Shown: positions 24,008-33,663 of the stretch, piece by piece
How positions within the stretch are numbered: position 1 is the first letter of the stretch
Layout: each line of letters begins with the position of its first letter
Assembly (NCBI GenBank): GCA_035531755.1
Contig: DATKSK010000046.1
Coordinates: 1 to 41,394 of the forward strand
DNA: 41,394 nucleotides
Direction of reading: 5' to 3'
Source: Acidimicrobiales bacterium
Lineage (GTDB): Bacteria; Actinomycetota; Acidimicrobiia; Acidimicrobiales; UBA8190
Position numbers and translations under genes: made by a program
The notes under the pieces: generated by a model
The model's database searches: none
Told to the model about the DNA's origin: nothing
What the model saw: only the letters and a program-made list of their open reading frames with translations

Positions 24008-25255
24008 ATGCAATTGCCCATGACCCGACGCTCCCGGCTGACCGTCGCCGCCCTGACGGCGGCCGCCTCGAGCGGCCACGCGCTGTACCCGGCCTGGCTG
24101 GCGCTCGCCTCGCGCCGTCACCCGGTCCCCTCCGTTCCCGAGCCGGCGCAGTGGCCGGCCATCACCGTGCTGGTGGCGGCGTACAACGAGGCGGACATCA
24201 TCGCCGACAAGGTCCGCGACGTCCTCGGCAACGGGTACCTCGGCCCGCTCGAGGTGATGGTGGTGGCCGACGCCGACCTCGACACCGCCGAGCGCGCCGA
24301 GCAGGCCGGCGCCACCGTGATCACCGCCGACGACCGGCTCGGCAAGGCGCAGGCGCTGAACCTCGGCTTGTCGAAGGTGACCACGCCCATCGTCGTGATG
24401 AGCGACGCCAACAACGTCCTCGCCCCCGGCGCGCTGGCGGCCATGGTGCGGCACTTCGACAACCCGCGGGTGGGCGCCGTCGCCGGTGAGAAAGTGGAGG
24501 TCGACGGCGGCGGCGAGGACCTCTACTGGCGGTTCGAGTCCTGGCTCAAGCAGCGCGAGTGGCGGCTCGGCACCACCATCGGCCTCGTGGGCGAGCTGGC
24601 GGCCGTCCGCACCGAGGCGTGGCGGCCCATTCCCGCCGACATCGCCAGCGACGACCTGTGGATGGCGCTCGACCTGTCGGCGCGCGGGTACGTGGTGGCC
24701 TACGAGGCGAGCGCCAAGGCCTACGAGCCCCCGGTGCTGACCATGGGACAGCAATGGGAGCGCCGCACCCGGGTGGTGGCCGGGGGGCTCCACGTCCTGC
24801 TGCACCACCGGTCCCAGCTGGGGCCGAAGGGCGGGCTCATGGCCGTGCAGGCCTGGGGGCACCGGCTGGTCCGCTACACCGTGACACCTTTGGCGCACGT
24901 CGCCCTGTTGTGGATGGCGCTCCGGCGCGTGCGCTCCAGCCGGCTCGCCAAGCTCTTCCTCCTGGGCCACGTCGTCGCCGCGTGGCCCCTGCTGCGCCAG
25001 GCGCGCGACGACATGGCGGACGGCGACCCGGTGCGGCGGGTCACGCTGCCCGGCGACACCGTGCCCGGTGCGGCGCCCGGCACGACGGCGACGCGCTCGG
25101 CGGTCACGGTGACGGCGGACCGCGCCGTGAAGGCGGCGGGGCAGGCGCTCTTCCTGCATGCCGTCGCCCTCAAGGGGATGATCCGCTACCTCGGCGGCGA
25201 TCGCCAGACGCGCTGGACGATCGTGCGCCACCGACAGAGCCCACCCCCCTCATGA
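24008..25255 (+). CDS. Glycosyltransferase family 2, membrane-bound, processive type
   Basis: The protein has 415 residues from ATG 24008, or 411 from ATG 24020. The GT-A core shows VLVAAYNEADIIADKV, a DAD metal motif (VVADADLD), VMSDANN, the DD motif (ASDDLWMALDL) and QQWERRTR, which resembles the QxxRW motif of cellulose- and hyaluronan-synthase-like enzymes. Hydrophobic segments follow (about 290-310, 322-340). It may form a polymer backbone. The stop overlaps the next gene start by 4 bases (ATGA). Confidence 0.9.
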   Translation: MQLPMTRRSRLTVAALTAAASSGHALYPAWLALASRRHPVPSVPEPAQWPAITVLVAAYNEADIIADKVRDVLGNGYLGPLEVMVVADADLDTAERAEQAGATVITADDRLGKAQALNLGLSKVTTPIVVMSDANNVLAPGALAAMVRHFDNPRVGAVAGEKVEVDGGGEDLYWRFESWLKQREWRLGTTIGLVGELAAVRTEAWRPIPADIASDDLWMALDLSARGYVVAYEASAKAYEPPVLTMGQQWERRTRVVAGGLHVLLHHRSQLGPKGGLMAVQAWGHRLVRYTVTPLAHVALLWMALRRVRSSRLAKLFLLGHVVAAWPLLRQARDDMADGDPVRRVTLPGDTVPGAAPGTTATRSAVTVTADRAVKAAGQALFLHAVALKGMIRYLGGDRQTRWTIVRHRQSPPPS

Positions 25256-26457
25256 CCACCGTCGCACGGCTCCGCGTCCTCGAGATCAGCTACTCGCGCC
25301 AGGTGTGGGGGGCGGAGCTCGCCACCATGGCGCTCGCCGGCCCGCTGGCCGACCGGGGGATCGACCTGACCCTGGGCGCCCCGCCGGGGGGCGACCTCGA
25401 GGAGCACTGGCGCCGGCTCGGGCTGCCCTTCGTGCCGCTCGACTTCCCCGATCGCATCGGCATCCGCGGCGCCGATGCCGAGGGGCGCCCCACGCCGGTG
25501 CAGTTCGCCGGGGAGCTCGTCACCACCGCCCGCTCCGTGCGCCTGATCGCCCGGGCGGCGCGCGGTGCGGACCTGGTGCACTCCAACAGTCTGTGGGCCC
25601 ACCTCGACTGCGCCGTCGCCGGCCGCCTGGCGCGGCGTGCCGTGGTCCTCGAGCTCTACGACATGGTGCGGCCCGGGCTGGGTCGACGCGTCCTCACGGC
25701 GGCGGCGGGCCTCTCGACCGTCGCCATCGCCATCAGCCACGCCGTCGCCGACTGCGTCGGACCCCGCGGCGAACGCCACGTGCAGATCGTCCCGCTGTCG
25801 GTCGACCTGGCGCGGTTCGGGCCGGGCCCCGCCGCACCCGACGTGCGCCGCCGGCTCACCTCCGACGAGCACGCCCCGCTGGTGGGGATCGTCGGTCGCA
25901 TCGACCCGGAGAAGGGCGTCGACCTCCTGGTGCGGGCCATGGGCTCGCTCCGGGGCCCCGCCGCCGCCGCCCATCTCGTGGTGGTGGGGAGCGGCGGGCT
26001 CGCGCCCGACGGTTATGCGGCGCACGTGCGGGCCGAGGCCGAGCGCCTGCTCGACGACCGCGTCCGCTTCGTGGGCCGCACCGACGACGTGCCCGGCACC
26101 CTGCGGGCCCTCGACGTCCTGGTCAACGCCTCGGTGGCGGAGCCGTTCGGCCTCAGTGTGCTCGAGGCCCAGGCGAGCGGAGTCGCCGTCATCGGGACCC
26201 GGGCCGGTGGCATCCCCGACTTCGTGTTCGACGGCGACAACGGGCTCCTCGTGCCCAGTGGCGACGCCGACGCCCTGGCCAAGGCGCTCGACCGGCTGGT
26301 GACCGACCCCGAACTGCGCGCCCGGATCGCCGAGCGCGGCCGCGTCACCGCCCAGGCCCGGGGCATCGAGGCCCGGGCCGACGTCATCGCCGAGCTCTAC
26401 CGGCGCGTGGCGCGCCGTGACGGCCGGTCGGAGCGCCGGGGGGCCCGCTCCCGGTGA
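25252..26457 (+). CDS. Glycosyltransferase family 4
   Basis: The 401-residue GT-B enzyme has LRVLEISYSRQVWGAELATM at the start, VGIVGRIDPEKGVDLLVRAM in the donor domain, and the conserved EPFGLSVLEAQASGVAVIGTRAGGIPDFVFDGDNG region with the E-x7-E pair that binds the nucleotide sugar. ATG 25252 overlaps the previous stop, and its own stop overlaps the next start. It is part of the overlapping run 24008-29023. Confidence 0.93.
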   Translation: MTTVARLRVLEISYSRQVWGAELATMALAGPLADRGIDLTLGAPPGGDLEEHWRRLGLPFVPLDFPDRIGIRGADAEGRPTPVQFAGELVTTARSVRLIARAARGADLVHSNSLWAHLDCAVAGRLARRAVVLELYDMVRPGLGRRVLTAAAGLSTVAIAISHAVADCVGPRGERHVQIVPLSVDLARFGPGPAAPDVRRRLTSDEHAPLVGIVGRIDPEKGVDLLVRAMGSLRGPAAAAHLVVVGSGGLAPDGYAAHVRAEAERLLDDRVRFVGRTDDVPGTLRALDVLVNASVAEPFGLSVLEAQASGVAVIGTRAGGIPDFVFDGDNGLLVPSGDADALAKALDRLVTDPELRARIAERGRVTAQARGIEARADVIAELYRRVARRDGRSERRGARSR

Positions 26458-27599
26458 GGGCGCTCATGGTCACCAAGTTCGTGCCGCTCCCCGACAACGA
26501 CGGGGGCAAGCAGCGCGCCCTGGCGGTGGCCCGTCGCCTGGCGCAGGCGGCCGACCTCGTCCTGTGCGCCTACGACGACGGCGGCGCCGACGTCGCCGGC
26601 CTGACGGCGCTCGGCATCGACGTCCGCAGCGTGCCGTGGCGGCCCACCGCCGCCCGGGCGGCGCGCGGCGTGGCGCGCACCCGGAGCCTGTCGGCGGGCC
26701 GTTTCTACGGCGCCGACCTGGCCGCCGAGGTGCGCCGTGGCGCGGCCGAGGGCCCCCTCGACCTCCTCCAGGTGGAGTACCTGCAGATGGCGCCGCTGGC
26801 GCACGGCCTGGGCGCGGGCCGCCGGGTGCTCGACCTGCACAACGTGGAGTCGGCCCTGGTGCGCAGTTACGCCCGGGCGGGCCGGGGTCCGAGGGGGCTG
26901 CTGGCCCACGCCGAGGCGGTGGCGTTGGGGGCGATGGAGCGCGCCCTCATCCCCTCCTTCGACACGGTCGTGGTGGTGAGCGAGCAGGAGCGGCACCGCC
27001 TGCCGGCCGGGGCCCGCCACGTCCTGGTCTGCCCGAACGGCCGGGACCCGGACCCGCTGGGACCGCCACCCCTGGCCGAGGAGCCCGTGGCGGCCTTCGT
27101 CGCCACCCTGGGCTGGGCGCCCAACGTGGACGCCGCCGTGTGGTTCGGGCGCCAGGTCTGGCCCGAGGTGCGCCGGCGCGTGCCCGCGGCGCGCCTGCTC
27201 CTGGTGGGCCGGGACCCGGCGCCCTCCGTGCAGGGGCTCGCGTCCGATTCGGTGGAGGTTTCCGGTACCGTTTCCGACATCCGCCCCTACCTTGCCCGGG
27301 CACGTGTGGCGGTCGCGCCATTGCGAGCCGGAGGAGGTACCCGCCTGAAGATTCTCGAGGCACTCGATGCGGGGCGTCCCGTGATCGCCACGTCGATCGC
27401 CGTGGACGGGCTCGAGGACCTGATCGGCGAGGGCGTCGTGGTGGCCGACGACCCTGGCTCGATGATCGAGGCCGTCTGCGGGCTGCTCGACGACCCCGAC
27501 CGGGCGGCCGCCCTCGGCCGCGCCGGGCACGATGCCGTGGCCGCCCGGCACACCTGGGACGTGGCCCTCGCCCCCCTCCTGCAGGCGGTCGCACCGTGA
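26454..27599 (+). CDS. Glycosyltransferase family 4 (GT1-like)
   Basis: The 381-residue enzyme has KFVPLPDNDGGKQRALAVARRLA at its N-terminus, a family-typical DLLQVEYLQMAPLA and VLDLHNVES, and a C-terminal GGGTRLKILEALDAGRPVIAT donor motif. It resembles the sugar transferases whose name begins TuaC/Stp1-like in actinobacterial loci. GTG 26454 overlaps the previous stop (GTGA), and the next gene starts at GTG 27596 in the same way. Confidence 0.92.
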   Translation: MRALMVTKFVPLPDNDGGKQRALAVARRLAQAADLVLCAYDDGGADVAGLTALGIDVRSVPWRPTAARAARGVARTRSLSAGRFYGADLAAEVRRGAAEGPLDLLQVEYLQMAPLAHGLGAGRRVLDLHNVESALVRSYARAGRGPRGLLAHAEAVALGAMERALIPSFDTVVVVSEQERHRLPAGARHVLVCPNGRDPDPLGPPPLAEEPVAAFVATLGWAPNVDAAVWFGRQVWPEVRRRVPAARLLLVGRDPAPSVQGLASDSVEVSGTVSDIRPYLARARVAVAPLRAGGGTRLKILEALDAGRPVIATSIAVDGLEDLIGEGVVVADDPGSMIEAVCGLLDDPDRAAALGRAGHDAVAARHTWDVALAPLLQAVAP

Positions 27600-29023
27600 G
27601 CAAGCTCCCCCTGCTCCTGGGCGCGGTCGCCGTGGCCGGCCTCCTGCTGCACGTCTTCGTCCGGTGGGAGCGCGCCGGGCGCGAGCACTGGGTGGTGTTC
27701 CTGCTCATCGGGCTGCTCGTCTTCGAGTCGAGCCTCTACGAGAACGAGACCTACGTCCCTCGCAGCATCTTCCACCCCGGGAGCGGCTCGTTCCAGTTCC
27801 GCCTGCCCGAGGTGATCATCGCCCTCGCCATCGCGGCCCACCTCCTCGTCCGGGGGAAGCCCCGGCGCATCGGCGCCCCGGCGTTGTTCTGGGTGGCGGT
27901 GGCGGCCTGGTGGACGCTCGAGATGGTCGAGGGACTGCTCCGGCACAACAGCACGGTCAAGCTCCCCTACGAGGCCAAGGCCGTGATCTACGTGATGGGC
28001 GGCTACGCGCTGGCCTCGGCCGTGCCCATCCGGCGCTTCCTCGACGGCCCGGGGCTCCAGCGCCTGGTGCGCTGGTCGGCGCTGTCGGCGACCATCCTCC
28101 TCGTGCTCACCGCGGGGGGGAAGACCTTCTCCCTCCACGTCCCGCTCGTGCCGCTGAGCGACTTCGGCTCCCTCGGGACCGACGCCGCCACCATCTTCGT
28201 GTCCATCGGCGTCATCGGGTTCCTCCTCGAGCTGGCCAAGGAGCACCGCAGCCGGCTGAACCTCCTGTGCACCGTCCCCCTGCTGTTCAGCGCCTTCTTC
28301 GCCTACCAGCGGGCCGTGCTGCTCACGCTGGGCGCCTGCGTGACCGTCATGGTCGTGGTGGCGCTCGGGTCGACGGCCCGCCGGCGGCTGCGGGTCCGCG
28401 GGGGCGAGGTCGCCATCGTCGCCCTCGCCGTGGTCGGCGTCGTGGTGGGCGTGTCGGTGGTCCCCGCCATCACGTCGCAGCGCTCGGTCACCGGCCCGCT
28501 GTCGTCGGTGCTGTCGCAGACGGTGGGCGCCACGATCGGGTCCGAGGCCAAGGCCCAGTCCGCACAGAGCCGGCTCAACAAATGGAGCGTGGCCCTCGGC
28601 TACGCCGAACAGGACCCGATCCTGGGGAAGGGCCTCGGGTTCGAGTACAGGTACTTCACCCCGGGGCCGAACATCTTCGTGTTGACCGACCTCACGGAGA
28701 ACATCGGTCTCGACCTGTGGCTCCGGACCGGGCTCATCGGCGTCGCCCTCTTCCTCGTCGCGCTCCTGACCTCGCTCGTCAACGGGTTCGCGGCTTGGCG
28801 CCTCCACTCGGACAGAATGGTGGCGGTCCTCGCCCTCGCCCTGTTCGCGGTGGTGATCGGGCTCATCGCCAAGGGCCAGGTCGAGTCGATCTTCGAGAAC
28901 TATCGATTGGCCACCATGCTCGGGTTGTCGCTCGGCATGCTCAGGAGCGCGGTGACCTCCGGAGGGGGAATCCCCACAATGATGCGCAGTTTCGACACAG
29001 TGCGCCCGTACGAGGTGGTCTGA
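27596..29023 (+). CDS. O-antigen ligase/polymerase-like membrane protein
   Basis: The 475-residue protein has about ten transmembrane segments. A large extracytoplasmic loop (about 290-370) contains SRLNKWSVALGYAEQDPILGKGLGFEYRY, the Wzy/WaaL-type loop with a conserved GxGxG-like stretch. Such proteins polymerise or transfer lipid-linked glycan units outside the membrane. It follows three glycosyltransferases and precedes the Wzz-like kinase, the expected order of a Wzx/Wzy locus. GTG 27596 is the start. Confidence 0.9.
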   Translation: MSKLPLLLGAVAVAGLLLHVFVRWERAGREHWVVFLLIGLLVFESSLYENETYVPRSIFHPGSGSFQFRLPEVIIALAIAAHLLVRGKPRRIGAPALFWVAVAAWWTLEMVEGLLRHNSTVKLPYEAKAVIYVMGGYALASAVPIRRFLDGPGLQRLVRWSALSATILLVLTAGGKTFSLHVPLVPLSDFGSLGTDAATIFVSIGVIGFLLELAKEHRSRLNLLCTVPLLFSAFFAYQRAVLLTLGACVTVMVVVALGSTARRRLRVRGGEVAIVALAVVGVVVGVSVVPAITSQRSVTGPLSSVLSQTVGATIGSEAKAQSAQSRLNKWSVALGYAEQDPILGKGLGFEYRYFTPGPNIFVLTDLTENIGLDLWLRTGLIGVALFLVALLTSLVNGFAAWRLHSDRMVAVLALALFAVVIGLIAKGQVESIFENYRLATMLGLSLGMLRSAVTSGGGIPTMMRSFDTVRPYEVV

Positions 29024-29027
29024 CGAC

Positions 29028-30560
29028 ATGGAGATCCGACAAGTCATCCGGGACGTCCGGCGCAACCTCGCCGTGGCGTTGGCGGTGTTCATCGCGTGCC
29101 TCGTCATCGGCGTCGCCGCGGCCGTCACGCCCGCCAAGCAGTACAAGGCGACGACCCTCGTGGCGGCCCAGGTCAACCCCGGGACGCCCGACGTCGCCGG
29201 CGCGGTGCAGGAGATCTCGGTGGTCATGCCGCAGCTCCCGGTGGAGGCGACCACCGACGGGATCCTGGCGCAGGCGCGGGCGAACGTCCCCGAGCCCTAT
29301 CGGGCCAAGGGCGCATCGGTGGACGCCACCTCCGACCCCGGCACCTTCATCGTGACCATCGACGCCACCAGCACCAGCCCGAAGGCGGCCTCGATGTACG
29401 CCAACGCCGTGGCCGAGGCGTTGATCCGCCACCAGCCCAAGCGCATCGACTACGTGCTCGACCAGCTCTCCAAGGCCACCCCGCCGGGTGCGCCGTCGAA
29501 CCCCCGCACGCCCATCGTGCTCGGGGCGGCCGTCTTCGGCGTGATCCTCGGGATCTTCGGGGCGATGTGGGCGGCGGGCATCAGGCGCCGGCTGAGCCGG
29601 GTGACCGAGGTGAAGGAACGGATCGGCGCCACCGTCCTGGGCGAGGTGCCGCGTGTCGGCGTGGCGGGGCTGCGGCCGGCCGAGCTGTTCGTGAAGCACA
29701 CCGAGCCCATGGCCATGGAGGCGTTCCAGGAGTTGCGCAGCAACCTCCTCATCAGCCTCCCCGCGGGTGCCTCGGCGACGATCGCCGTGACCTCGTGCGA
29801 CCCCGGTGAGGGCAAGACCTCGGTGGCCACGAACATCGCCTGGGCGCTCGCCGCCCAGGACCGCCACGTCACCGCCATCGACTGCGACCTGCGCAAGCCG
29901 GCGCTGCACACCCAGATGGGCGTGCCCTTCGGCCCCGGGGTGACGAGCCGCCGCACCGAGGACGCGCTGGCCCACGCCTCGCGGACCTCCAACCCGTACC
30001 TCGACGTCATCCCGGCGGGGATCATCGACCGCCACCCGTCGGACATCGTCTCGGCCCACCTGCCCCTGCTCATCGACGAGCTACGCGAACGCCACGAGAC
30101 AACGGTGATCGACTGCCCGCCGCTCATCGGCGTCGCCGAGACCGTCCTCATCGCGGCGATGGTCGACCTCGTGATCGTGGTGGTCGACGCCCGCCGGTTC
30201 AACCCCGAGCGGCTCCAGCAGTCCCTGCTCCGGCTCGACACCGCCAACTCGAACGTGGCGATCGTGCTGAACCGGGTGCGGTTCAACCGCCAGCGCCGTG
30301 ACGGTGCCTACGGCTACGGCCACTTCCGCCGGGCCGAGGCGCCGCCGCCGGCACCGGCCGCACCGGTGGTCGCCGCCAACGTCACGCCCGCCCGCCCGCC
30401 GCGGGCCAACGGGCGCCGGGCCACCATCGAGCGCCCCGAACCGCTGCGGGCGCCGGGACCGAAGGTCCTCCGCTCGCCGTCGAACGAGGCGTCTCCGGGG
30501 TCCACCGGTGTCCCCGAGGTGACCGAGCAGAAGGGCCGGTCCGGCTACTGGCAGCGGTGA
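29028..30560 (+). CDS. Wzz-type chain-length regulator fused to BY-kinase (CpsD/CapB-like)
   Basis: The 510-residue protein has two transmembrane helices (about 13-33, 163-184) around an extracellular polysaccharide-copolymerase domain. A cytoplasmic tyrosine kinase follows: Walker A SCDPGEGKT (256-264), Walker A' VTAIDCDLRKP (282-291), Walker B TTVIDCPP (358-365). The C-terminal tail is Pro/Ala-rich with few tyrosines (GAYGYGHF, SGYWQR), fewer than the usual cluster. It controls chain length and export; its autophosphorylation would be reversed by the phosphatase at 17728-18324. The 3' end overlaps the convergent glycosyltransferase by 16 bases. Confidence 0.92.
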   Translation: MEIRQVIRDVRRNLAVALAVFIACLVIGVAAAVTPAKQYKATTLVAAQVNPGTPDVAGAVQEISVVMPQLPVEATTDGILAQARANVPEPYRAKGASVDATSDPGTFIVTIDATSTSPKAASMYANAVAEALIRHQPKRIDYVLDQLSKATPPGAPSNPRTPIVLGAAVFGVILGIFGAMWAAGIRRRLSRVTEVKERIGATVLGEVPRVGVAGLRPAELFVKHTEPMAMEAFQELRSNLLISLPAGASATIAVTSCDPGEGKTSVATNIAWALAAQDRHVTAIDCDLRKPALHTQMGVPFGPGVTSRRTEDALAHASRTSNPYLDVIPAGIIDRHPSDIVSAHLPLLIDELRERHETTVIDCPPLIGVAETVLIAAMVDLVIVVVDARRFNPERLQQSLLRLDTANSNVAIVLNRVRFNRQRRDGAYGYGHFRRAEAPPPAPAAPVVAANVTPARPPRANGRRATIERPEPLRAPGPKVLRSPSNEASPGSTGVPEVTEQKGRSGYWQR

Positions 30561-31669
30561 GCGGACAGGGTCGCGTACAGCGTTTCGAACTCGGCGGCCA
30601 TCCTCGATGTGGCGAAGTGCTCCGTCGCCACGGCGCGGCCGCGCTCCGCGAAGGTGGCGCGCAGCGGCGCGTCGGCCAGCAGCCGCCCGAGGGCGCGGGC
30701 GAGCGGCTCCGCCTCGCCGGGCGGCACGAGCAGGCCGGTCTCGCCGTTGCGGACGACCTCGGGCACGGCCCCGACGGCGGTGGCCACCACGGGGGTCCCC
30801 GCCAGCATCGCCTCCACCGCCACCAGGCCGAACCCCTCGCTGAACGACGGCACGGCCAGCACGTCGAAGGCGAAGTGGGCGGCCCACGGGGCCTCCACCC
30901 AGCCGGCGAAGGTCACCCGGCCGGTGACGCCGAGCTGGGCGGCGAGCGCCTCCAGCGCGGGGCGCTGGGGGCCTTCGCCCACGAGGACGAGCCGGCACCC
31001 GGGGAGCGACGCCATGGCGCGCACCAGCACGTCGAGGCCCTTCTCGGGCGAGAGGCGACCCACGGCACCGACGACCGGCCCACCCCCGTCGCCGCGGGGC
31101 GCCACCGACGACGGGGCGGGGACGCCGTTGTAGATCACGCGCACCGACCCGTCGCCCAGCCCGAGGAGGGCCTCGGTGGACGCGGCCGCGTACTTCGACA
31201 CCCCCACGTAGGCGTCGACGCGCCGGGACAGGCGGCCGACGAGCACCCGCTGCACGCGGGCGGGCTGGTCCCAGACGCTGTGGACGACGGCCACCACCGG
31301 GGTCCGGGTGAGAACGGAGGCGAGCAGCCCGTACTGGGCGCTCCACTGGCTGTCGAGGTTGGCGTGCACGACGTCGGGCCGCAGCGCGCGCAGGGCCCGC
31401 ACGTGCGCCCGCACGGCTCCGATGTCGGCCTTGTTGCGCACCGCGCCGAGCACGACGGTGGCGGTGCCGGGCCGGGCCCCGGCGACCTGGGCCACGACGT
31501 CGGCGGACGTGCCGACCACCGTCACCTCGATGGCCGGGTCGAGCGCACCGAGGAGCGTGGCCAGGCTGGTCGACGACCCGCCGCGCACGGGTGCGTCGAG
31601 ATAGCAGGCCAGCCGCAGCGCCCGCGACGCCCGGCGGTCCTGCCCGGTCCCGCCGTCGTCCTCGGACAT
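30545..31669 (-). CDS. Glycosyltransferase family 4
   Basis: The 374-residue GT-B enzyme has YLDAPVRGGSSTSLATLL in the acceptor domain, PDVVHANLDSQWS, then VVGAVGRLSPEKGLDVLVRAM and SFSEGFGLVAVEAMLAGTPVVATAVGAVPEVV with the E-x7-E catalytic pair. It is the only minus-strand enzyme in the glycan run, so it has its own promoter, in the 89-base divergent gap with the flippase. It probably adds a side-branch or last sugar. Confidence 0.94.
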   Translation of the reverse strand: MSEDDGGTGQDRRASRALRLACYLDAPVRGGSSTSLATLLGALDPAIEVTVVGTSADVVAQVAGARPGTATVVLGAVRNKADIGAVRAHVRALRALRPDVVHANLDSQWSAQYGLLASVLTRTPVVAVVHSVWDQPARVQRVLVGRLSRRVDAYVGVSKYAAASTEALLGLGDGSVRVIYNGVPAPSSVAPRGDGGGPVVGAVGRLSPEKGLDVLVRAMASLPGCRLVLVGEGPQRPALEALAAQLGVTGRVTFAGWVEAPWAAHFAFDVLAVPSFSEGFGLVAVEAMLAGTPVVATAVGAVPEVVRNGETGLLVPPGEAEPLARALGRLLADAPLRATFAERGRAVATEHFATSRMAAEFETLYATLSAHRCQ

Positions 31670-31758
31670 CGGGCACCGACTCTACCGTCCGTCGACACCG
31701 CCCCGGCTGTCCGTGGGGGCCCCCGCTCCGCACGCCCCGCGCCGGGCGCGGGGATGCC

Positions 31759-33525
31759 ATGAGCCCCGTCGAGCACCGCCGCCCGGCCGGCGCCGCGCCC
31801 GACGACCGCGAGCCCGACGCCGGCATCCGCTGGGTCAGCGCCTCCATGCCCACCCACGGCGGCGTGGTCGCGGCCGACCCCAGCATGCCGGTCGACGACG
31901 TCCCCTCCGAGCCGCCGTGGCCCCCCCGGGCCGACGCCGGGCCCACCGGCGGGGCCGGCGCTCCCGGCCCACCGGGCACGGGTGCCCCCAGTGCGCTTCC
32001 CAGCCGTTTCGGGCGCAACGTGCTCATGAATTACGTGGCGCAGATCGTCACCGCCCTGGCTGCCATCGTGATCACGCCGTTGCTGCTGAAGCACCTGGGC
32101 CGCTCGGCGTTCGGCGTGTGGATCCTCGCCAGCAGCATCGTCACCTACCTCCAGCTGTTCGCGGCGGGGTTCGGCGGTGCCACCACCCGCCTCGTGGCCG
32201 AGGACGCCGCGGTGCGGCCCGAGGTGGCCGTGCGCACCCTCAACACCACGTTCTTCGTCCTCGTCCCGCTGGCCGCGCTGGCGCTGGTGGCGGGCGTCGT
32301 CATCGCGTTCCTGTTCCCGTCGATGTTCCACGTGACCCCCGCGCTGCACACCGACGTGGTGATCGCCGTGGCCGTGCTGGCCGTGGCCATGGCCGCCGCC
32401 TTGCCGTGCGACACCTTCGGCGGCGCGCTCCTCGGCCACCAGCGCTTCGACCTGCTGTCCATCTCGAACGCGCTCCTCGTGGCGACGACGACGGCGGCGA
32501 GCATCGTCATCGTGGTGAACGGCGGCGGCATCGTGCCGCTGGCGGTGGCCACCACGCTGATCTCGCTGTCGTTCCACGTGGTGCGCTACGCCATGCTCCG
32601 CCACATCGAGCCGTCGACGCGGCTCAGCCGCCGGCTGGTCGACCGCGTCCAGCTGCGCCGCGCCGCACGCCTGTCGGGCTGGTTCCTCGTCCTGGCCGTG
32701 CTCACGGCCGTCTACAACACCCTGTGCGACGTGCTCATCGTGGGCATCGTCGCCGGCGTCAGGGCGGCGGCCGTCTACGCGGTGGGTTCGCGCCTCGCCA
32801 AGGCCGCCATGCAGGCCCTCGACTCGCTGGCGCAGGTCTTCTTCCCCCACGCGGCGCACACCGCCCGCAACGAGTCGAGGGACGCGCTGGCCGGGATCAC
32901 CATCGACGGCACCCGGGTGACCCTCCTCGGCGGCACCATGGCCGCCCTGGTGTTCGTGGTCCTGGCCGCCCCGGGGATCCGCGCCTGGGTGGGGCCGGGG
33001 TACCGGACCTCGGCCCAGGTCCTGGTGGTGCTGGCCGTGGCCATGGCCCTCGGGTCGCCGTTCCGGGCGCTCGCCAACATCATGACCGGGGCGGGCGACC
33101 TGCGGAGCCTGACCTTCGTGCGGGCCGGGGAGGTCGCCGTCAACCTGGCGGTGTCCGTCGTGCTCGTGATCGTCATGGGCCCGGTGGGCGCGGCGTGGGG
33201 CACCCTGGCGGGGGTGGTGCTGTTCCGCCTGCCGGTGGGCATGGTCATCGGCTGCCGGGCCGTGGGGCTGCCGGTGCGGACGCTGCTGGTGCGGGCGGTG
33301 GTCCCCCACCTGCTCCCGGCAGGCGCGTGCACGCTCGTCCTGGTGGCCATGATCCGGGTGGCCGAGGAGTCGGTCCCGGGCCTGTTCGCGGCGGCCGCCG
33401 CCGGGTGCATCGCCTACCTCGGCGTCTACTTCGCCACCGGCTCCACCCCCGGCGACCGCCGGCGCATGCTCGGTTACGTGCACTCGCTGCGGTCGCGGCG
33501 AGTCGGCGCCACGCCGTCGGCGTAG
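31759..33525 (+). CDS. Polysaccharide flippase (Wzx/MOP-like)
   Basis: The 588-residue protein has an unusual Pro/Gly/Asp-rich cytoplasmic head of about 90 residues, then 12-14 predicted helices. The head is followed by RFGRNVLMNYVAQIVTALAAIVITPLLLKHLGRSAFGVW, the typical MOP flippase N-terminal pattern (G-x3-FG-x-W). It would move lipid-linked glycan units across the membrane. ATG 31759 is the start. It lies next to the glycosyltransferase and before two ATP-grasp enzymes. Confidence 0.93.
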   Translation: MSPVEHRRPAGAAPDDREPDAGIRWVSASMPTHGGVVAADPSMPVDDVPSEPPWPPRADAGPTGGAGAPGPPGTGAPSALPSRFGRNVLMNYVAQIVTALAAIVITPLLLKHLGRSAFGVWILASSIVTYLQLFAAGFGGATTRLVAEDAAVRPEVAVRTLNTTFFVLVPLAALALVAGVVIAFLFPSMFHVTPALHTDVVIAVAVLAVAMAAALPCDTFGGALLGHQRFDLLSISNALLVATTTAASIVIVVNGGGIVPLAVATTLISLSFHVVRYAMLRHIEPSTRLSRRLVDRVQLRRAARLSGWFLVLAVLTAVYNTLCDVLIVGIVAGVRAAAVYAVGSRLAKAAMQALDSLAQVFFPHAAHTARNESRDALAGITIDGTRVTLLGGTMAALVFVVLAAPGIRAWVGPGYRTSAQVLVVLAVAMALGSPFRALANIMTGAGDLRSLTFVRAGEVAVNLAVSVVLVIVMGPVGAAWGTLAGVVLFRLPVGMVIGCRAVGLPVRTLLVRAVVPHLLPAGACTLVLVAMIRVAEESVPGLFAAAAAGCIAYLGVYFATGSTPGDRRRMLGYVHSLRSRRVGATPSA

Positions 33526-33663
33526 GCACGAAATCCTCCACCAACACCCGGAGCCTCCCTGTGCGACGACTACGATCCCGGGCCGTGAGGTCGACCGGGT
33601 GACCCGGCTGTCCGGGCCCACCGCGCTGACGCGGAATATCGAGACGACCGCCGGGACCGGGCC

